Source: Lysobacterales bacterium (lineage in GTDB: Bacteria; Pseudomonadota; Gammaproteobacteria; Xanthomonadales; SZUA-38). From it: a stretch of DNA of 64,000 bases. The stretch is taken from assembly GCA_028285525.1 (NCBI GenBank), contig JANQOZ010000085.1, positions 124,001 through 188,000 of the forward strand, in the 5' to 3' direction. The notes beneath the pieces are model-generated. The model was given only the letters and a program-made list of their open reading frames with translations. It was not told the DNA's origin and searched no databases. Every line of letters begins with the position of its first letter. Within the stretch, counting starts at the first letter, position 1. Of the stretch, positions 16,125 to 25,973 are shown piece by piece. The translations under genes were made by a program, and so were the position numbers.

Positions 16125-16667
16125 CAGCCAAAAACCAAAAACCTGTTTTTTTGGTGAGCGGTTGAACGCGGCCCTATGCGCCGGCCGGTTAGCCGCAGGC
16201 AGCAAAATGAGGAAGGCGCTACGTTGAGCACGCCTGACGGTGGAAGATCAGGAGCTGCCGATGTTTCTACGGAACTTATGCGGTGGATCCGTCTGCTGGA
16301 CGGATCCTAAATTCGCAGAGAGTTGTCAGCGATGAACGGCGACTGCCCGCATGCCGGAATGGCTGAAAATCAAGCTGGTTCAGGAAAAAGAAAGCCAGAA
16401 AACAAAACACTTTTCCTCGCATCCGGCTCGCGCAGTTGCGCACGGAAAGCGACTGCAACGGCCCTGGATGTGTCTTTGGTAGCGCTAGGGAAAACTTGAG
16501 TTGACGGGTAGAGACGCCAAAAGAAGGGAGGCGTTTCCGCCTCGCCAAGGGACCGACTTACGGATTTTGTAGCAACTAAACGCAGGCCAACCGGGCAAGT
16601 TTGTTCAGCCGACCAGGCGATGGAATGGCCTGGGCCACCCGGGATGTTTCACCTGCAGCTCGGGCAG
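16125..16667. other. Intergenic stretch, no convincing gene
   Basis: This 540-bp stretch between the operon promoter and the end of the DUF4397-like gene shows direct CCAAAAA tracts (16128-16143) and a perfect 9-bp inverted repeat GGATCCGTC/GACGGATCC (16285-16307, 5-nt loop) without a T-run. A 90-codon minus-strand frame (16276-16548) has low-complexity, non-protein-like content and I do not call it. Confidence 0.5.
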
Positions 16668-18377
16668 CTACTGACCGTCAACGAAAAGAATCTGCCGGCG
16701 GTTGAACTGAAAAATGGGTCCGAGCCCCTGCAGCTGAATATCCACCACAGGGCTGCAGTGCACCACCTCGATGAGATCTGACGGAGGCGGCGCCAGAAGG
16801 GTAACGCCGACGTCATACGATTCGCCTGCCCTCAGCAGCATGCCCTGACTCAGGCCGGTAACGTCGACCACGCCCACCTTCGAGGGATCCAGGTACAGTC
16901 GGCACAAGGAATCGGCATGAATAGAACTGACGATTCTGTCCTGGCCGGCGACCACCAGCTTATTGGCCTGCATCAGGCTCACATCTTGCCAAAGATCAGA
17001 TGGTCCACCCGTTACCAGCCAAGGTCCCGTCGCGAGGTTCTCTGTATTCGGCCGGGGAGCCAAGCCTGTAGGTCTGGGTTCACACGTAGCGGGATCAAAA
17101 TCCGCCACGGTCCCGTCGGGGTTCAGCGGGCACGTATAAAGCTGAACGCCCGCCAGCTCGGGATCGAGGGAGGATCGACATCGGGCGCTCACGTTACGCG
17201 CGATCCGCTGCAGCGAAAGAGTCTCGGCGATCCCCCCGACGGGTACGAGCTCAACCGACAACGCGTCACACTCGGTAAGCGCCATCGTTGCACTCCCCCA
17301 CTGACTCGTAGAGGGCTGCACGCCAGGCGCAGCAAAAGCCCCGCCGTCAAAGCGAAACAGGTCGACAGACAGCGTTTGGGCACTCCTGTCATCGCTAAAA
17401 CCATAGAGCCAAAGCGGCGACTGATCCTCATCGAAGGTGGCCAGATAGACGAAGTAGCCTCCGTCGCCGCGGCTGCCGCCCGAACTGAACTCGCGCACCA
17501 GCAAACCCTGATTAATCAGATCCTCGTCGTTCCAGATGCCGTCAAAGCCCTCTTCAAACCGCTGAGACTCGAGGTCCGCGGGAGGAACGGGTACCACTGG
17601 ATTCACCGGGGCGTCGGCCGACACCTCAACCCACAACCCTTCCGTTGGTTGGTTCACGCCGTCGCCGATAGCCAACACCAGGTATGTCGAACCATCCTGT
17701 ACCTCCTCGGAAACGGTGGGGAACTCTACGATGGGCTCGCGCGGAGTAAAAATCGCGTCACAGTTTCTGGGCCCGGCACTTCCACCAAAACCGCTCGACC
17801 CTAAGGTTCCACTGCCGAGCGTGTTTCTGCCGAAGCGGCGAAACCCTGCCCCAGCCTGCGAGCTACCGCACCTGAGCCGAAACTCAATCTCTACCGCAGA
17901 GCTGTTGATATCTGCAAACGGCGCAAGGTGCACAGTAGCCACGGCGGAGTTGATCTGGTTCTGGGGCTGAAGAACCGGATTGGGCACGACAAACCAGTCA
18001 AAACCCATATCGCTTCGCTGTCCATCACCGGTCACAACCTTGCCAAGAATCAACGTGCTCTCGGAGTCGAACGCCTCAAGCTCAAACTGAACGGACGACT
18101 CAAATGAGGACAGGGCACGCTGGGCTAGGAGAGCCCCCGAGCTACGTCTGGCCACCACTTCCTGGGCACCGACAGGCACATCAAAAACCGCGAACTCCCG
18201 ATAGATCAGCGTCCCCACCTCGACGCCATCAAAACTCACGACAATCGGCTCAGCGTCATCAATGACGGGCGCAACGTGGCCTACCAGCACCGCAACACCC
18301 GTAGCGTTTGTCGCCAGGACCATTCCGACCGTCAATACGGCCAACTGTGAGAAGAATCGATTCATCGAAGTGCTCAT
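16668..18377 (-). CDS. Secreted protein with DUF4397-like N-terminal domain, function unknown
   Basis: The ATG at 18377 has GGAG 8 nt upstream and opens a signal peptide (NRFFSQLAVLTVGMVLATNATG); 569 residues result. The first ~100 mature residues ('VLVGHVAPVIDDAEPIVVSFDGVEVG ... VPVGAQEVVARR') resemble DUF4397, and a second similar segment ('ATVHLAPFADI...') follows. The middle (about 270-390) has the pattern 'GIWNDEDLINQGLLVREF ... YFVYLATFDEDQSPLWLYG ... WGSATMALTECDALSVEL ... LSLQRI', a domain type common in secreted proteins of Lysobacterales-like bacteria. The protein ends in RRQILFVDGQ, which is only vaguely like the IFxDxFE ending and is not counted as tagged. It is divergent from the NarL-type regulator gene across 416 bp. 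Confidence 0.72.
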   Translation of the reverse strand: MSTSMNRFFSQLAVLTVGMVLATNATGVAVLVGHVAPVIDDAEPIVVSFDGVEVGTLIYREFAVFDVPVGAQEVVARRSSGALLAQRALSSFESSVQFELEAFDSESTLILGKVVTGDGQRSDMGFDWFVVPNPVLQPQNQINSAVATVHLAPFADINSSAVEIEFRLRCGSSQAGAGFRRFGRNTLGSGTLGSSGFGGSAGPRNCDAIFTPREPIVEFPTVSEEVQDGSTYLVLAIGDGVNQPTEGLWVEVSADAPVNPVVPVPPADLESQRFEEGFDGIWNDEDLINQGLLVREFSSGGSRGDGGYFVYLATFDEDQSPLWLYGFSDDRSAQTLSVDLFRFDGGAFAAPGVQPSTSQWGSATMALTECDALSVELVPVGGIAETLSLQRIARNVSARCRSSLDPELAGVQLYTCPLNPDGTVADFDPATCEPRPTGLAPRPNTENLATGPWLVTGGPSDLWQDVSLMQANKLVVAGQDRIVSSIHADSLCRLYLDPSKVGVVDVTGLSQGMLLRAGESYDVGVTLLAPPPSDLIEVVHCSPVVDIQLQGLGPIFQFNRRQILFVDGQ

Positions 18378-18793
18378 GTGCGCTCTCCACATTGTCGGTG
18401 TCCACAGCCGAAAGATGGCTCCCTGCTGGCGCGGCGACCCTCTAGGCGATCGCCCCTCGCAGACCTTGGGTTGCAGTATGGTTGACCCCGCCAAGGTCAG
18501 TGTCCCCAAGTTCGGGGCTTGAAACTGATACCTCAGCCTGCTAACAACGCTGACGGCGGCGTGCAGGCCGGACCGGTTCAAAGAACCCATCAGGCCCAAC
18601 AACTCAGCAACTGCGTCCTTTTGCGGCACTCTGAGGACTCACCACCTGCCACAGAAGCGGCAGTGAAGCGTGTGGTTCTTGCGTATCCCAACGCTACCTC
18701 AACGGGCAAAACGTGACTCGCTGAGCTCCTTAAGATCGGAACCCCGGTGTATGCTCAAGGCCGTAAACCTCTTTTCCTGTTTGGTTGTTTAGC
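18378..18793. other. Divergent promoter region, no gene seen
   Basis: This 416-bp gap separates the leftward secreted-protein gene and the rightward response-regulator gene. Frames in it are short and unlike proteins. It includes a 10-bp palindrome GGCGATCGCC (18445-18454). It must hold both promoters, but I cannot place them with confidence. Confidence 0.4.
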
Positions 18794-19459
18794 ATGAATA
18801 ATCCGCTCTCAGCGCGCCGGATTTTTATCGTAGAAGACGATGCGGCAACGCGCAGCGCCCTTGTCGATAAGATTGACGTCAGCTCACATCATCAGGTGGT
18901 TGGGGCGGTGGGGATGCTCGCCGAGGCGCGACAATGGCTTAGCAGCTCCCGGGCGGACGTTCTCCTCGTGGATCTGGAGCTGCCGGACGGCAACGGCATT
19001 GATCTCATTGGAGAGCAGGCCCGCGCAAACCAGCAGCTTCCCATACTCGTGATCTCGGTTTTCGGCGATGAGCAACGGGTGGTTCGGGCGATCAGTGCCG
19101 GTGCCCAGGGCTACCTCCTGAAAGACGACGAGGGCGAGGAGATTGTGCACGTGATCGACCGGCTGCTGGCCGGCGAATCCCCGATCTCCCCACGCATCGC
19201 GGCACATCTCATCAGCTGTTTCCGGGAACGCATTCCCGGTGAGCCTGCAAGCCAGCCACTCTCCGACCGGGAGCTGGAGGTGCTGAAGCTGGCCCGCAAG
19301 GGACTGAGCTACAAGGAAACCGCCGCTCTCATGGGAGTAAGCGTCAACACCGTAGGAACGTACACAAAACGCATCTACGCGAAGCTGTCCGTATCCTCGC
19401 GCGAGGAAGCAATTTTTGAAGCGCAGCAGCTCGGCTTGATGCGCGAGACGCCAGAGTGA
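18794..19459 (+). CDS. NarL/FixJ-type response regulator (REC + LuxR HTH)
   Basis: With the ATG at 18794 (a TTG lies 9 nt upstream) the protein has 221 residues. The receiver domain shows the acidic pair in 'IFIVEDDAATRS', the phospho-acceptor Asp60 in 'VLLVDLELPDGNG', the conserved Ser/Thr in 'ILVISVFGDEQ' and the Lys in 'GYLLKDDEGEE'. The C-terminal LuxR-type helix-turn-helix is 'LSDRELEVLKLARKGLSYKET...VSVNTVGTYTKRIYAKL'. It works with the histidine kinase that follows, whose GTG start overlaps its stop by 4 bases (GTGA). Targets are unknown; the beta-helix gene downstream is a candidate by position. Confidence 0.93.
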   Translation: MNNPLSARRIFIVEDDAATRSALVDKIDVSSHHQVVGAVGMLAEARQWLSSSRADVLLVDLELPDGNGIDLIGEQARANQQLPILVISVFGDEQRVVRAISAGAQGYLLKDDEGEEIVHVIDRLLAGESPISPRIAAHLISCFRERIPGEPASQPLSDRELEVLKLARKGLSYKETAALMGVSVNTVGTYTKRIYAKLSVSSREEAIFEAQQLGLMRETPE

Positions 19460-21345
19460 GCATCCCGGTTGAACGATCCACCGAAAACCTACTGGGCCGA
19501 CATCCCGGAGTCCTAAGCTGGCCTGTCGTTCTAACGTGCCTAGGCTGTCTTCTGCTTCCACCGCTTGGTCTTTTCCTGCTCTTTATGCTCGACCAACCGA
19601 TCGAACCAGCTGAAAAATATCGCCTGACCGGCCTGGAGTACGTCGTCAGCGATGCAGTGGCTCCCCCGAGCCAGCAGACCAGCTGGCAGCCGCTGGATGG
19701 GTTTGTCGAAGTGGCAGATCAGGATCCGTTCGTCAGCTTCTGGGTTCGAGTGCCAGTCAGAGACCTTCTGCAGGTGAATCGTGTGAACCTGCTTTATCTG
19801 GAGGCCACTTTCGCAAACATCGAGATCTGGCTGGCCGGCGAACTGCGTTATCGCGCTGGACCCCACACGATCCCGCTCCCCTATATTCGTTCACCGCTAC
19901 TGATCCCCCTTGGACAGTTCGGCTCGGAAGTCCCCGACTGGGCCTACGCAAGGGTCACCAAGGAGTGGGGGTTTCTCCAGCCCGGGCCAGCCTACCTGGG
20001 GCCGCCAGAAGCGCTGCGCCCGGCCTACGAACGTCGACTCCTGATGCACCGGACTCTGCCGTCAGCCACGCTTGCAGTCACGCTCGCTATTATCGTTCTG
20101 GCGAGCACGCACTATCTGCTCCGCCAACGCGACGGTGCAACGGGCTGGTATGTCCTGACTCTCCTTCTCTGGGCGGCCCACGCCGCCCACCCTCTTGTCG
20201 ATTATCCGCCGGTGACCATCAATCTGTGGCTGGCCTTAAGCTATGCGGCCCTCTGCTGGGTAGCATTGATGGTGGTGTTTCTCAACCGGCTGCTCGGTTT
20301 TCGGATGCCCAGAGTCGAAAGAGCCTTGCTGTGGGTCTGCGCACTGCTGGTGGCCGCCATGATCGTGCTGGCCGCAAGTGGTCAAAGCTCAACCACGTGG
20401 CTGTTGGTGCAGTGGGCCTGGCTGCCTTTTATCATGCTGGCAGCGCTGATGGTGTTCGGTCAGTGCCTGGTAGCGATCCGCAACCGCTGGTCTCTCACCA
20501 ACGCCGGCCTGCTGGTGATCTCCTGCGTTCTGGTCACCTTCGGCATCCGGGACTACCTGTTTGAGTACCGCCTAGTGCCCGGCAGCACTTACTATCTCCA
20601 GTTTGTCGTACTCCTGCTTCTGCTGTTTTTTGGCGTTGTCCTGCTTCGCCAGCACGCTCGAGCGCTTCGACACCTCAGGCTCTTTAACGTAGAGCTGAAA
20701 GACCGGGTTGCCAAAAAGGCAGCGGAACTGGAGCGAACCTTCAGGCAGCTAACGGAGATTGAGAAACGGCGTGAGGTGATCGAGGAGCGTGCGCGGCTGA
20801 TGCGCGACGTTCACGATGGCCTGGGCATGCACCTGATCCATGCACTGTCGCTGGCAGAGACCTCTGAAGATGATAGCGAACTCAAAGTGGCGCTCCGTGA
20901 CGCCATCAACGATCTACGGCTCATCGTCGACTGCCTCGCGCCGGCGGAGGATGGGCTTGCCGCACTGCTTGCCAACTTCCGCCATCGAGCGTCCCGGGCC
21001 GTACGGCAAGCCGGGATTGCGATGGAATGGTCCATCGCCGAACTCGATCAGGTCAGACTCGGGCCCGATCGCTCTTTGGCACTGTTGCGAATTGTCCAGG
21101 AGGCCACCACCAATGCGCTACGCCATGCAAAGTGCACCCATCTCTGGGTCGATATCACCGTCGACGACACGAAGCTTACCGCCAGCATTCAGGACAATGG
21201 CCAAGGCTTCGCCGCAACCTCCCGCAAGCGGGGCTTAAACCATATGCAGATTCGAGCTGACGGTATAGGCGCGACGCTTTCGGTGGATTCTGATTCTGAA
21301 GGGACCCGAGTCTTGTGTCGGGTACCCCTTGACGGCAAGAACTAG
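19456..21345 (+). CDS. Membrane sensor histidine kinase, HisKA_3 (NarX/DesK-like)
   Basis: 629 residues starting at GTG 19456. One TM segment near residues 22-45 is followed by a periplasmic region of about 150 residues resembling a 7TMR-DISM extracellular sensor, then seven TM helices (about 195-400). The coiled-coil linker ends in the phospho-accepting H-box 'RLMRDVHDGLGMHL' with His453. The HATPase shows the N-box 'IVQEATTNALRHAKC' and the G1 box 'IQDNGQGFA', with 'RGLNHMQIRADGIG' after it. This architecture marks a kinase for LuxR-type regulators, in agreement with the adjacent gene. The signal sensed is not evident. Confidence 0.93.
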   Translation: MSIPVERSTENLLGRHPGVLSWPVVLTCLGCLLLPPLGLFLLFMLDQPIEPAEKYRLTGLEYVVSDAVAPPSQQTSWQPLDGFVEVADQDPFVSFWVRVPVRDLLQVNRVNLLYLEATFANIEIWLAGELRYRAGPHTIPLPYIRSPLLIPLGQFGSEVPDWAYARVTKEWGFLQPGPAYLGPPEALRPAYERRLLMHRTLPSATLAVTLAIIVLASTHYLLRQRDGATGWYVLTLLLWAAHAAHPLVDYPPVTINLWLALSYAALCWVALMVVFLNRLLGFRMPRVERALLWVCALLVAAMIVLAASGQSSTTWLLVQWAWLPFIMLAALMVFGQCLVAIRNRWSLTNAGLLVISCVLVTFGIRDYLFEYRLVPGSTYYLQFVVLLLLLFFGVVLLRQHARALRHLRLFNVELKDRVAKKAAELERTFRQLTEIEKRREVIEERARLMRDVHDGLGMHLIHALSLAETSEDDSELKVALRDAINDLRLIVDCLAPAEDGLAALLANFRHRASRAVRQAGIAMEWSIAELDQVRLGPDRSLALLRIVQEATTNALRHAKCTHLWVDITVDDTKLTASIQDNGQGFAATSRKRGLNHMQIRADGIGATLSVDSDSEGTRVLCRVPLDGKN

Positions 21346-21502
21346 TGGACGGATATAGGACACCTTTCACCCAGAAAACAATTTGAGGCTATGGGCTGGG
21401 AGTGAGGCTCAGTTACTGTCTCCGCGGGCCTTTTCATCGGCTCGTGACGTTTTCCTTGGTCGGTTTCGTAGATCTTGGTTAGGAATTGACCGAGGACTTG
21501 CC

Positions 21503-24022
21503 ATGCGTTTCTGGCTCATCGCCCTATGGCTGGCGGTTTCTGGACCTGCCGGCGCAGACTCAAAGGGCCTGGTGATCCTGAATCCGATCGCCGGCATCAA
21601 CGGTGGCCCCTGTGCCTATACCTCTATCGCTCAGGCTGTGGCGGACGCCGCAAGCGGCGATACGATCATCATCGAAGCGGGCCAGCATCCAGGCCTGATT
21701 GGGGAAATCGATAAGGACCTGACCTTGGTGCCCGGACGCCCCGGACCACCTGGCGCCACCGGGTGCGAGCTGGAGAACGTCGGGGCCGACTTTTCCACCG
21801 TGCGGCTGAGCGGCGATGGCGGATGCGACGACCCTGTAGGCGGCCTGGTAGAGGTGCTGGATGGCGCCCGGGTGACTTTCCGGAACCTCTCACTGCAGTC
21901 AGCCACAGCGACCAATGGCGGAATCCTGGCGGTCACCAACGGCGCGCAGGTGGTACTGGATGGCGTGCAGGTGTTCGATGGCACAGCGACCCTCAGCGGC
22001 GGTTTGGTTTACGTTGCCGGTGGTGCAGCGCAATCGAGTCTTCAGATCCGCGGAAACAGTAACCTCGCCGCCGGTAGCGTCACGCCGGGCGACGGTGGAG
22101 GAATTGCCCTGTTCGACGCCAGCCTCAGAGTGGAAGATTCAACCATCGGACTGCTGGGAATGTCGTTGTCCAGCAGCAGCAACAGCGCCGAGCCGTTTGG
22201 CGGTAGCCCGGCGGGAGGTAATCAGGCGGCTGGCGATGGCGGCGGAATTTATGCAAGCGGGTCGACGCTGAGCATTCTGGCCGGTAGCCGCTTCACGGAG
22301 AACCAGGCCGGCAATGACGGCGGGGGGATCTTTGCAATTAATTCTACGATCTCCGGCGTTGCCAGCACCGTTCGCGGCAATACCGCAGCCAACCGCGGCG
22401 GCGGGCTGGCGCTCCGCGGCGGATCGGCGGGGTTTACCGACAGCACCTACCTCGAAAACGCCACGACCGAATCCGGGTTAGGCTTCGGTGGCGGTGGCAT
22501 CTTCGGAGCCGATGATGCACAGCTTGAGCTGACAAGCGTCACGCTGGAACAGAACACCAGCGAAGCTCAGGGTGGCGCAATCTGGCTTTCCGAGGCGCAG
22601 CTCACCAGCAACATGAGCGACTTCAACGGCAACAACGCGCCGTTTGGCGGAGCAATTGCCGCCGCGACCGGCGCAATCACCATCGAGGGAGGAATGTTCA
22701 GCAGCAACGTAGCTCTCGGCTTCGGTGGGGCCATCGCCGGCACCGGATCGACCATATCGGTTGGGGGAACAGCCAACTTTGCCATGAATTCAGCGGCGGA
22801 CGGCGGCGCGATTTACCAGAACACCACCGATGGATCTGATCTACTAATCGTCGACGAGGCCGTGTTTGTTGATAACGATGCTTCGAATCCTGTTGGCCTC
22901 ACCGGTCGAGGCGGCGCCATTTTTTCGGGGCCTGGCACCGTGGAAATCCACCGATCGCAGTTCGAATCAAACACGGCCGCCGACGCTGGCGGCGCCGTGT
23001 TCCTGAGAGACCCGGACCAAAGCGGCTTAGCGGCGACGATCACCAACTCGGAGTTCGAGAATAATCGAGCCTCAGACGGTCCCATGACGGGCACCGGGGG
23101 CGGGATCGCGGCGTCCGACGTAAGTTCGCTGGTGATTGCCGATACGCGATTTGTCTTCAACATTACCAGCCTGGCCGGAGGCGCACTCTGGATGGAGAAC
23201 GTGCCAGCGGGGCTGCTGACCAACGTTCGCTTTGAAACCAACGTATCGCCCCGGGGCGCCGCCATCTACAGCCGCGACAGCAGCTACACGGTGGCCACCC
23301 GGTTTTCCACCTGCGACCCGTTTGCGCTGGCCGCCGACGAATACTGCACGTTGTTTGTGACCAACAACGCCCTTGAGTCTGGTGGCGGAATCTATATCGA
23401 CGATGTTTCAAATCCGGGCACCATCAGCCTGGACCGCGTGGCGATGATCCGCAACAACTCCAACAGCTCCAGCGCCAGCGTTGGGACCGCGATCGACGGG
23501 CAAAGCATGGTGCCGTCCTTAGTCACCCTGCGTAACGTGCTGGTGGCGGACAACGGCGCCGACGACACCCAGGACTCGGCCATTTCGATAAGCAACAGCC
23601 AGCGGCTCCACCTGCAACACGTAACGATGGCCGGCAACGTGGCGAGACCGCTTTGGGCGATAGACCCTCAGGTGGAGGTGGAGATCACCGAGTCGATCAT
23701 TTACCTGAACGGCCAGGGGCCGCGGATTTCAAATGGCGTTGCCTCGTTTATACGAAGCTGCAACAACTCGCAGACGCCTGATTCCGGCGGTCAGTCGATG
23801 GGCGGCAATCTGGGAAACCCGAACTTTACGATCACCGCCCGGGGCAACTACCGGCTGTCAGCCGCGTCGGTGAGCGCAGATCAGTGCGCCATCTCGAGCC
23901 TGCGAGACCTGGACGGGCTGTTTCGCGTAGGGCCGGATCTGGCCGACCAGGGCGCATTCGAGCGGGACGGTCAGGTGACGGGGCCCGATCCGCTTTTCTC
24001 CGATGGCTTCGAAAGCCTTTAA
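21503..24022 (+). CDS. Secreted right-handed beta-helix protein with C-terminal LFSDGFE
   Basis: The ATG at 21503 has GAGG 7 nt upstream and starts a signal peptide (RFWLIALWLAVSGPAGA); 839 residues. After 'GPCAYTSIAQAVADAASGDTIIIEAG', the usual opening of parallel beta-helix domains, the body has many turns such as 'GGGIYASGS', 'NTAANRGGGLALRGGS' and 'GGAIAGTGS', ending with 'RLSAASVSADQC...DQGAFERD', a choice-of-anchor Q-like end. The last residues are PDPLFSDGFESL, a member of the C-terminal motif family of this window. Likely a surface or outer-membrane-associated adhesin-like protein. It follows the two-component genes by 157 bp. Confidence 0.82.
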   Translation: MRFWLIALWLAVSGPAGADSKGLVILNPIAGINGGPCAYTSIAQAVADAASGDTIIIEAGQHPGLIGEIDKDLTLVPGRPGPPGATGCELENVGADFSTVRLSGDGGCDDPVGGLVEVLDGARVTFRNLSLQSATATNGGILAVTNGAQVVLDGVQVFDGTATLSGGLVYVAGGAAQSSLQIRGNSNLAAGSVTPGDGGGIALFDASLRVEDSTIGLLGMSLSSSSNSAEPFGGSPAGGNQAAGDGGGIYASGSTLSILAGSRFTENQAGNDGGGIFAINSTISGVASTVRGNTAANRGGGLALRGGSAGFTDSTYLENATTESGLGFGGGGIFGADDAQLELTSVTLEQNTSEAQGGAIWLSEAQLTSNMSDFNGNNAPFGGAIAAATGAITIEGGMFSSNVALGFGGAIAGTGSTISVGGTANFAMNSAADGGAIYQNTTDGSDLLIVDEAVFVDNDASNPVGLTGRGGAIFSGPGTVEIHRSQFESNTAADAGGAVFLRDPDQSGLAATITNSEFENNRASDGPMTGTGGGIAASDVSSLVIADTRFVFNITSLAGGALWMENVPAGLLTNVRFETNVSPRGAAIYSRDSSYTVATRFSTCDPFALAADEYCTLFVTNNALESGGGIYIDDVSNPGTISLDRVAMIRNNSNSSSASVGTAIDGQSMVPSLVTLRNVLVADNGADDTQDSAISISNSQRLHLQHVTMAGNVARPLWAIDPQVEVEITESIIYLNGQGPRISNGVASFIRSCNNSQTPDSGGQSMGGNLGNPNFTITARGNYRLSAASVSADQCAISSLRDLDGLFRVGPDLADQGAFERDGQVTGPDPLFSDGFESL

Positions 24023-24064
24023 AGGCACCGGTCGATAAACGGGCGGCCGTTCTCGTCTACGCGT

Positions 24065-24796
24065 TTACAGCTCGTCGACCGTTCGCGGAAACATGGACTG
24101 GAACCCCTCCGCGTACTCGGCCTTTCGGCCGCCCGCCTGCCCGCCAGAGTTGCGGCGAAAATGGTTCGCTCGGTTCTTAGCCACGTTGGTGTAGAAGTCC
24201 CACAGGTGCTCCTGCCCTTGCATGCATTCAATCGCCGCTCGCTTCTTTTCCCAGACCTCTGTGATGTCCAGAAAAGTATCCGGCTTCCAGCCCATCTGCT
24301 CGGTCTGATGGGGCTCGAACAGGTACAGCTGGGGCGCACCTAATACCTTTTCGCCAGGATTGTGCCCCCAGGCCTGCGCAACCATACGAGCCTCGAGGAC
24401 AAATCGGGTCGTGTTCATATGGTCAGTGTTGTAGGGATCCCACAACGAATGGCTGACCATAAAGCTCGGCTGAACGGCGCGAATGCTGTCGACCAGGCGA
24501 TCGCGGGCCTCCGACGATAGATCCAGCGGGTAGTCGCCAAGATCAAAGAACTGAATATCATGCACGTCGAGGGCTTTGGCGGCGGCTTCAGCCTCCTTCC
24601 TGCGGGCAACCTTGACGGTCTCGAGATCCATGCCTTCCTGCTTCCACAGCTTGGCACTTTCTCCCCGTTCGCCGTACGAAAGGCAGATGACCGTTACGTC
24701 ATAACCCTTCTTAGCATGCAGGGCGATGGCCCCGCCTGCTCGCCAGACAAAATCCGCGGCGTGTGCACTTACAATCAGTGCGGATTTGCTGCTCAT
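24065..24796 (-). CDS. PIG-L-fold deacetylase/hydrolase, 4-oxalomesaconate hydratase (GalB)-like
   Basis: 243 residues, no signal peptide. The metal-binding pattern of the PIG-L superfamily is present: 'VSAHAADFVWRAGGAIAL' near the N-terminus (H-x-x-D) and 'DPYNTDHMNTTRFVLEAR' (H at the third ligand position). The details 'LSYGERGESAKLWKQEGM' and 'FFDLGDYPLDLS' are those of the GalB-like 4-oxalomesaconate hydratase branch rather than of N-acetylglucosaminyl deacetylases. GalB acts in gallate/protocatechuate 4,5-cleavage; no other genes of that pathway are visible here, so its substrate could differ. The gene stands alone, convergent with the beta-helix gene. Confidence 0.8.
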   Translation of the reverse strand: MSSKSALIVSAHAADFVWRAGGAIALHAKKGYDVTVICLSYGERGESAKLWKQEGMDLETVKVARRKEAEAAAKALDVHDIQFFDLGDYPLDLSSEARDRLVDSIRAVQPSFMVSHSLWDPYNTDHMNTTRFVLEARMVAQAWGHNPGEKVLGAPQLYLFEPHQTEQMGWKPDTFLDITEVWEKKRAAIECMQGQEHLWDFYTNVAKNRANHFRRNSGGQAGGRKAEYAEGFQSMFPRTVDEL

Positions 24797-24917
24797 TTGC
24801 TGCTTACTCCCATATGCTTAAGTGCTTTATCTTTGCGGTCAAGACTTGGCCCGAGGACACTAGCTGGGGATCGCGTTTATGGCAACAGTGCCGAATTCTG
24901 CGTGATTACCTTCGACT

Positions 24918-25973
24918 TCAGGAGGAGTGCGAAGGCGCGCCAGAATCCAACTCGTTTCTAGCTCGCCGTTTCGCTTGATACATAGCACTGTCCGCGCGGT
25001 CGATCAGGGTATCAACATCATCACCTGGTCTGGCCAGTGTGCCGCCAACCGACGCCGAGAGCGGCGTCTCGTTCTCCGATTTGTCTCCGAGCGCGAGCTC
25101 GATCGACCCAATCGTGTCTTGAAGCAGCGCCTGATCAGCGTTCTTCATCACGAGCAGGAACTCATCTCCGCCCCAGCGAATGGCCATATCGCCAGGTCGG
25201 GCAATGGTTTTCAGAACGTTGGCCAGGGTCCGCAGCGCATGGTCGCCCGCCTCGTGGCCGTGGAGATCGTTAATGGGCTTTAGGTTGTCCAGATCGACAA
25301 AAAGCGCGCCAAGCGTCTCAGTGCCCATCGCCTGGTCGACAAGCTCCCGTCCAGCGCGACGTTGGTAGAGTCCAGTCAGACCGTCATAGCGCGCCTCTGT
25401 GCGGTACTTGATCAGTTGTGCCCAAAGGTCAGCGATGAACGTCGCGATTCCGGTGGTTGCAAGAATCAGCGGACCAAACGCCAGGAAAAGATCGATGCCG
25501 CGCGGGGTGATGAGTTGGTCGATATTCGTCAGCAGATAGATGGCAGGCGGCATCGCGAGCGGAACGAACAGTCGAAAGTTCAGCCGCGTTGCTTTGTCAG
25601 GCGGCAGGAACAGGAAAACGCTGAGTGCCGTTAACGCCAGCATGCCGGTCACAGGCGGCATTCCCTCTATCAAGGGCGGCCCATCGAAAAACACGGCCTG
25701 AACCAGGGGAATATAGACGCCGGCAACGAGGCTCGAAATCAGAACAATCAACGAGGTCCGCGCCACGGGGCGCAACAGCGACGAGTTGAAGTACATAATC
25801 AACGCGGTTACGCAGAAGTACATCCCAACCAACGGCGGGAGAATCAGGTGAATTGCCGGTTCTTCGGGCCTGGCGTAGTGGTAGACCGTTGCGCAAGCAA
25901 AGCCGGCGGTTGCGCAAAGATGAAGCATAATCATCACGCCGCGACGCGGCGCAAAATCATTATCTGGGTACAT
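24918..25973 (-). CDS. Membrane-anchored diguanylate cyclase (GGDEF)
   Basis: 351 residues: six or so hydrophobic helices over residues about 15-185, then a GGDEF domain of about 160 residues. The active-site signature is intact ('IRWGGDEFLLV'), and the inhibitory RxxD site (RPGD) sits five residues before it, so product inhibition by c-di-GMP is expected. 'FVDLDNLKPINDLHGHEAGD' provides the metal and substrate residues. It makes cyclic-di-GMP from two GTP at the inner membrane. The gene is monocistronic as far as can be seen. Confidence 0.92.
   Translation of the reverse strand: MYPDNDFAPRRGVMIMLHLCATAGFACATVYHYARPEEPAIHLILPPLVGMYFCVTALIMYFNSSLLRPVARTSLIVLISSLVAGVYIPLVQAVFFDGPPLIEGMPPVTGMLALTALSVFLFLPPDKATRLNFRLFVPLAMPPAIYLLTNIDQLITPRGIDLFLAFGPLILATTGIATFIADLWAQLIKYRTEARYDGLTGLYQRRAGRELVDQAMGTETLGALFVDLDNLKPINDLHGHEAGDHALRTLANVLKTIARPGDMAIRWGGDEFLLVMKNADQALLQDTIGSIELALGDKSENETPLSASVGGTLARPGDDVDTLIDRADSAMYQAKRRARNELDSGAPSHSS

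Noticed and set aside
16276..16548. 90-codon minus-strand ORF
   Set aside because: No ribosome binding site, low-complexity and unlike any protein family; probably non-coding.
16668..18377. Seventh member of the C-terminal motif set (ends ILFVDGQ)
   Set aside because: Lacks the final FE and one spacing position; kept outside the set to avoid inflating it.
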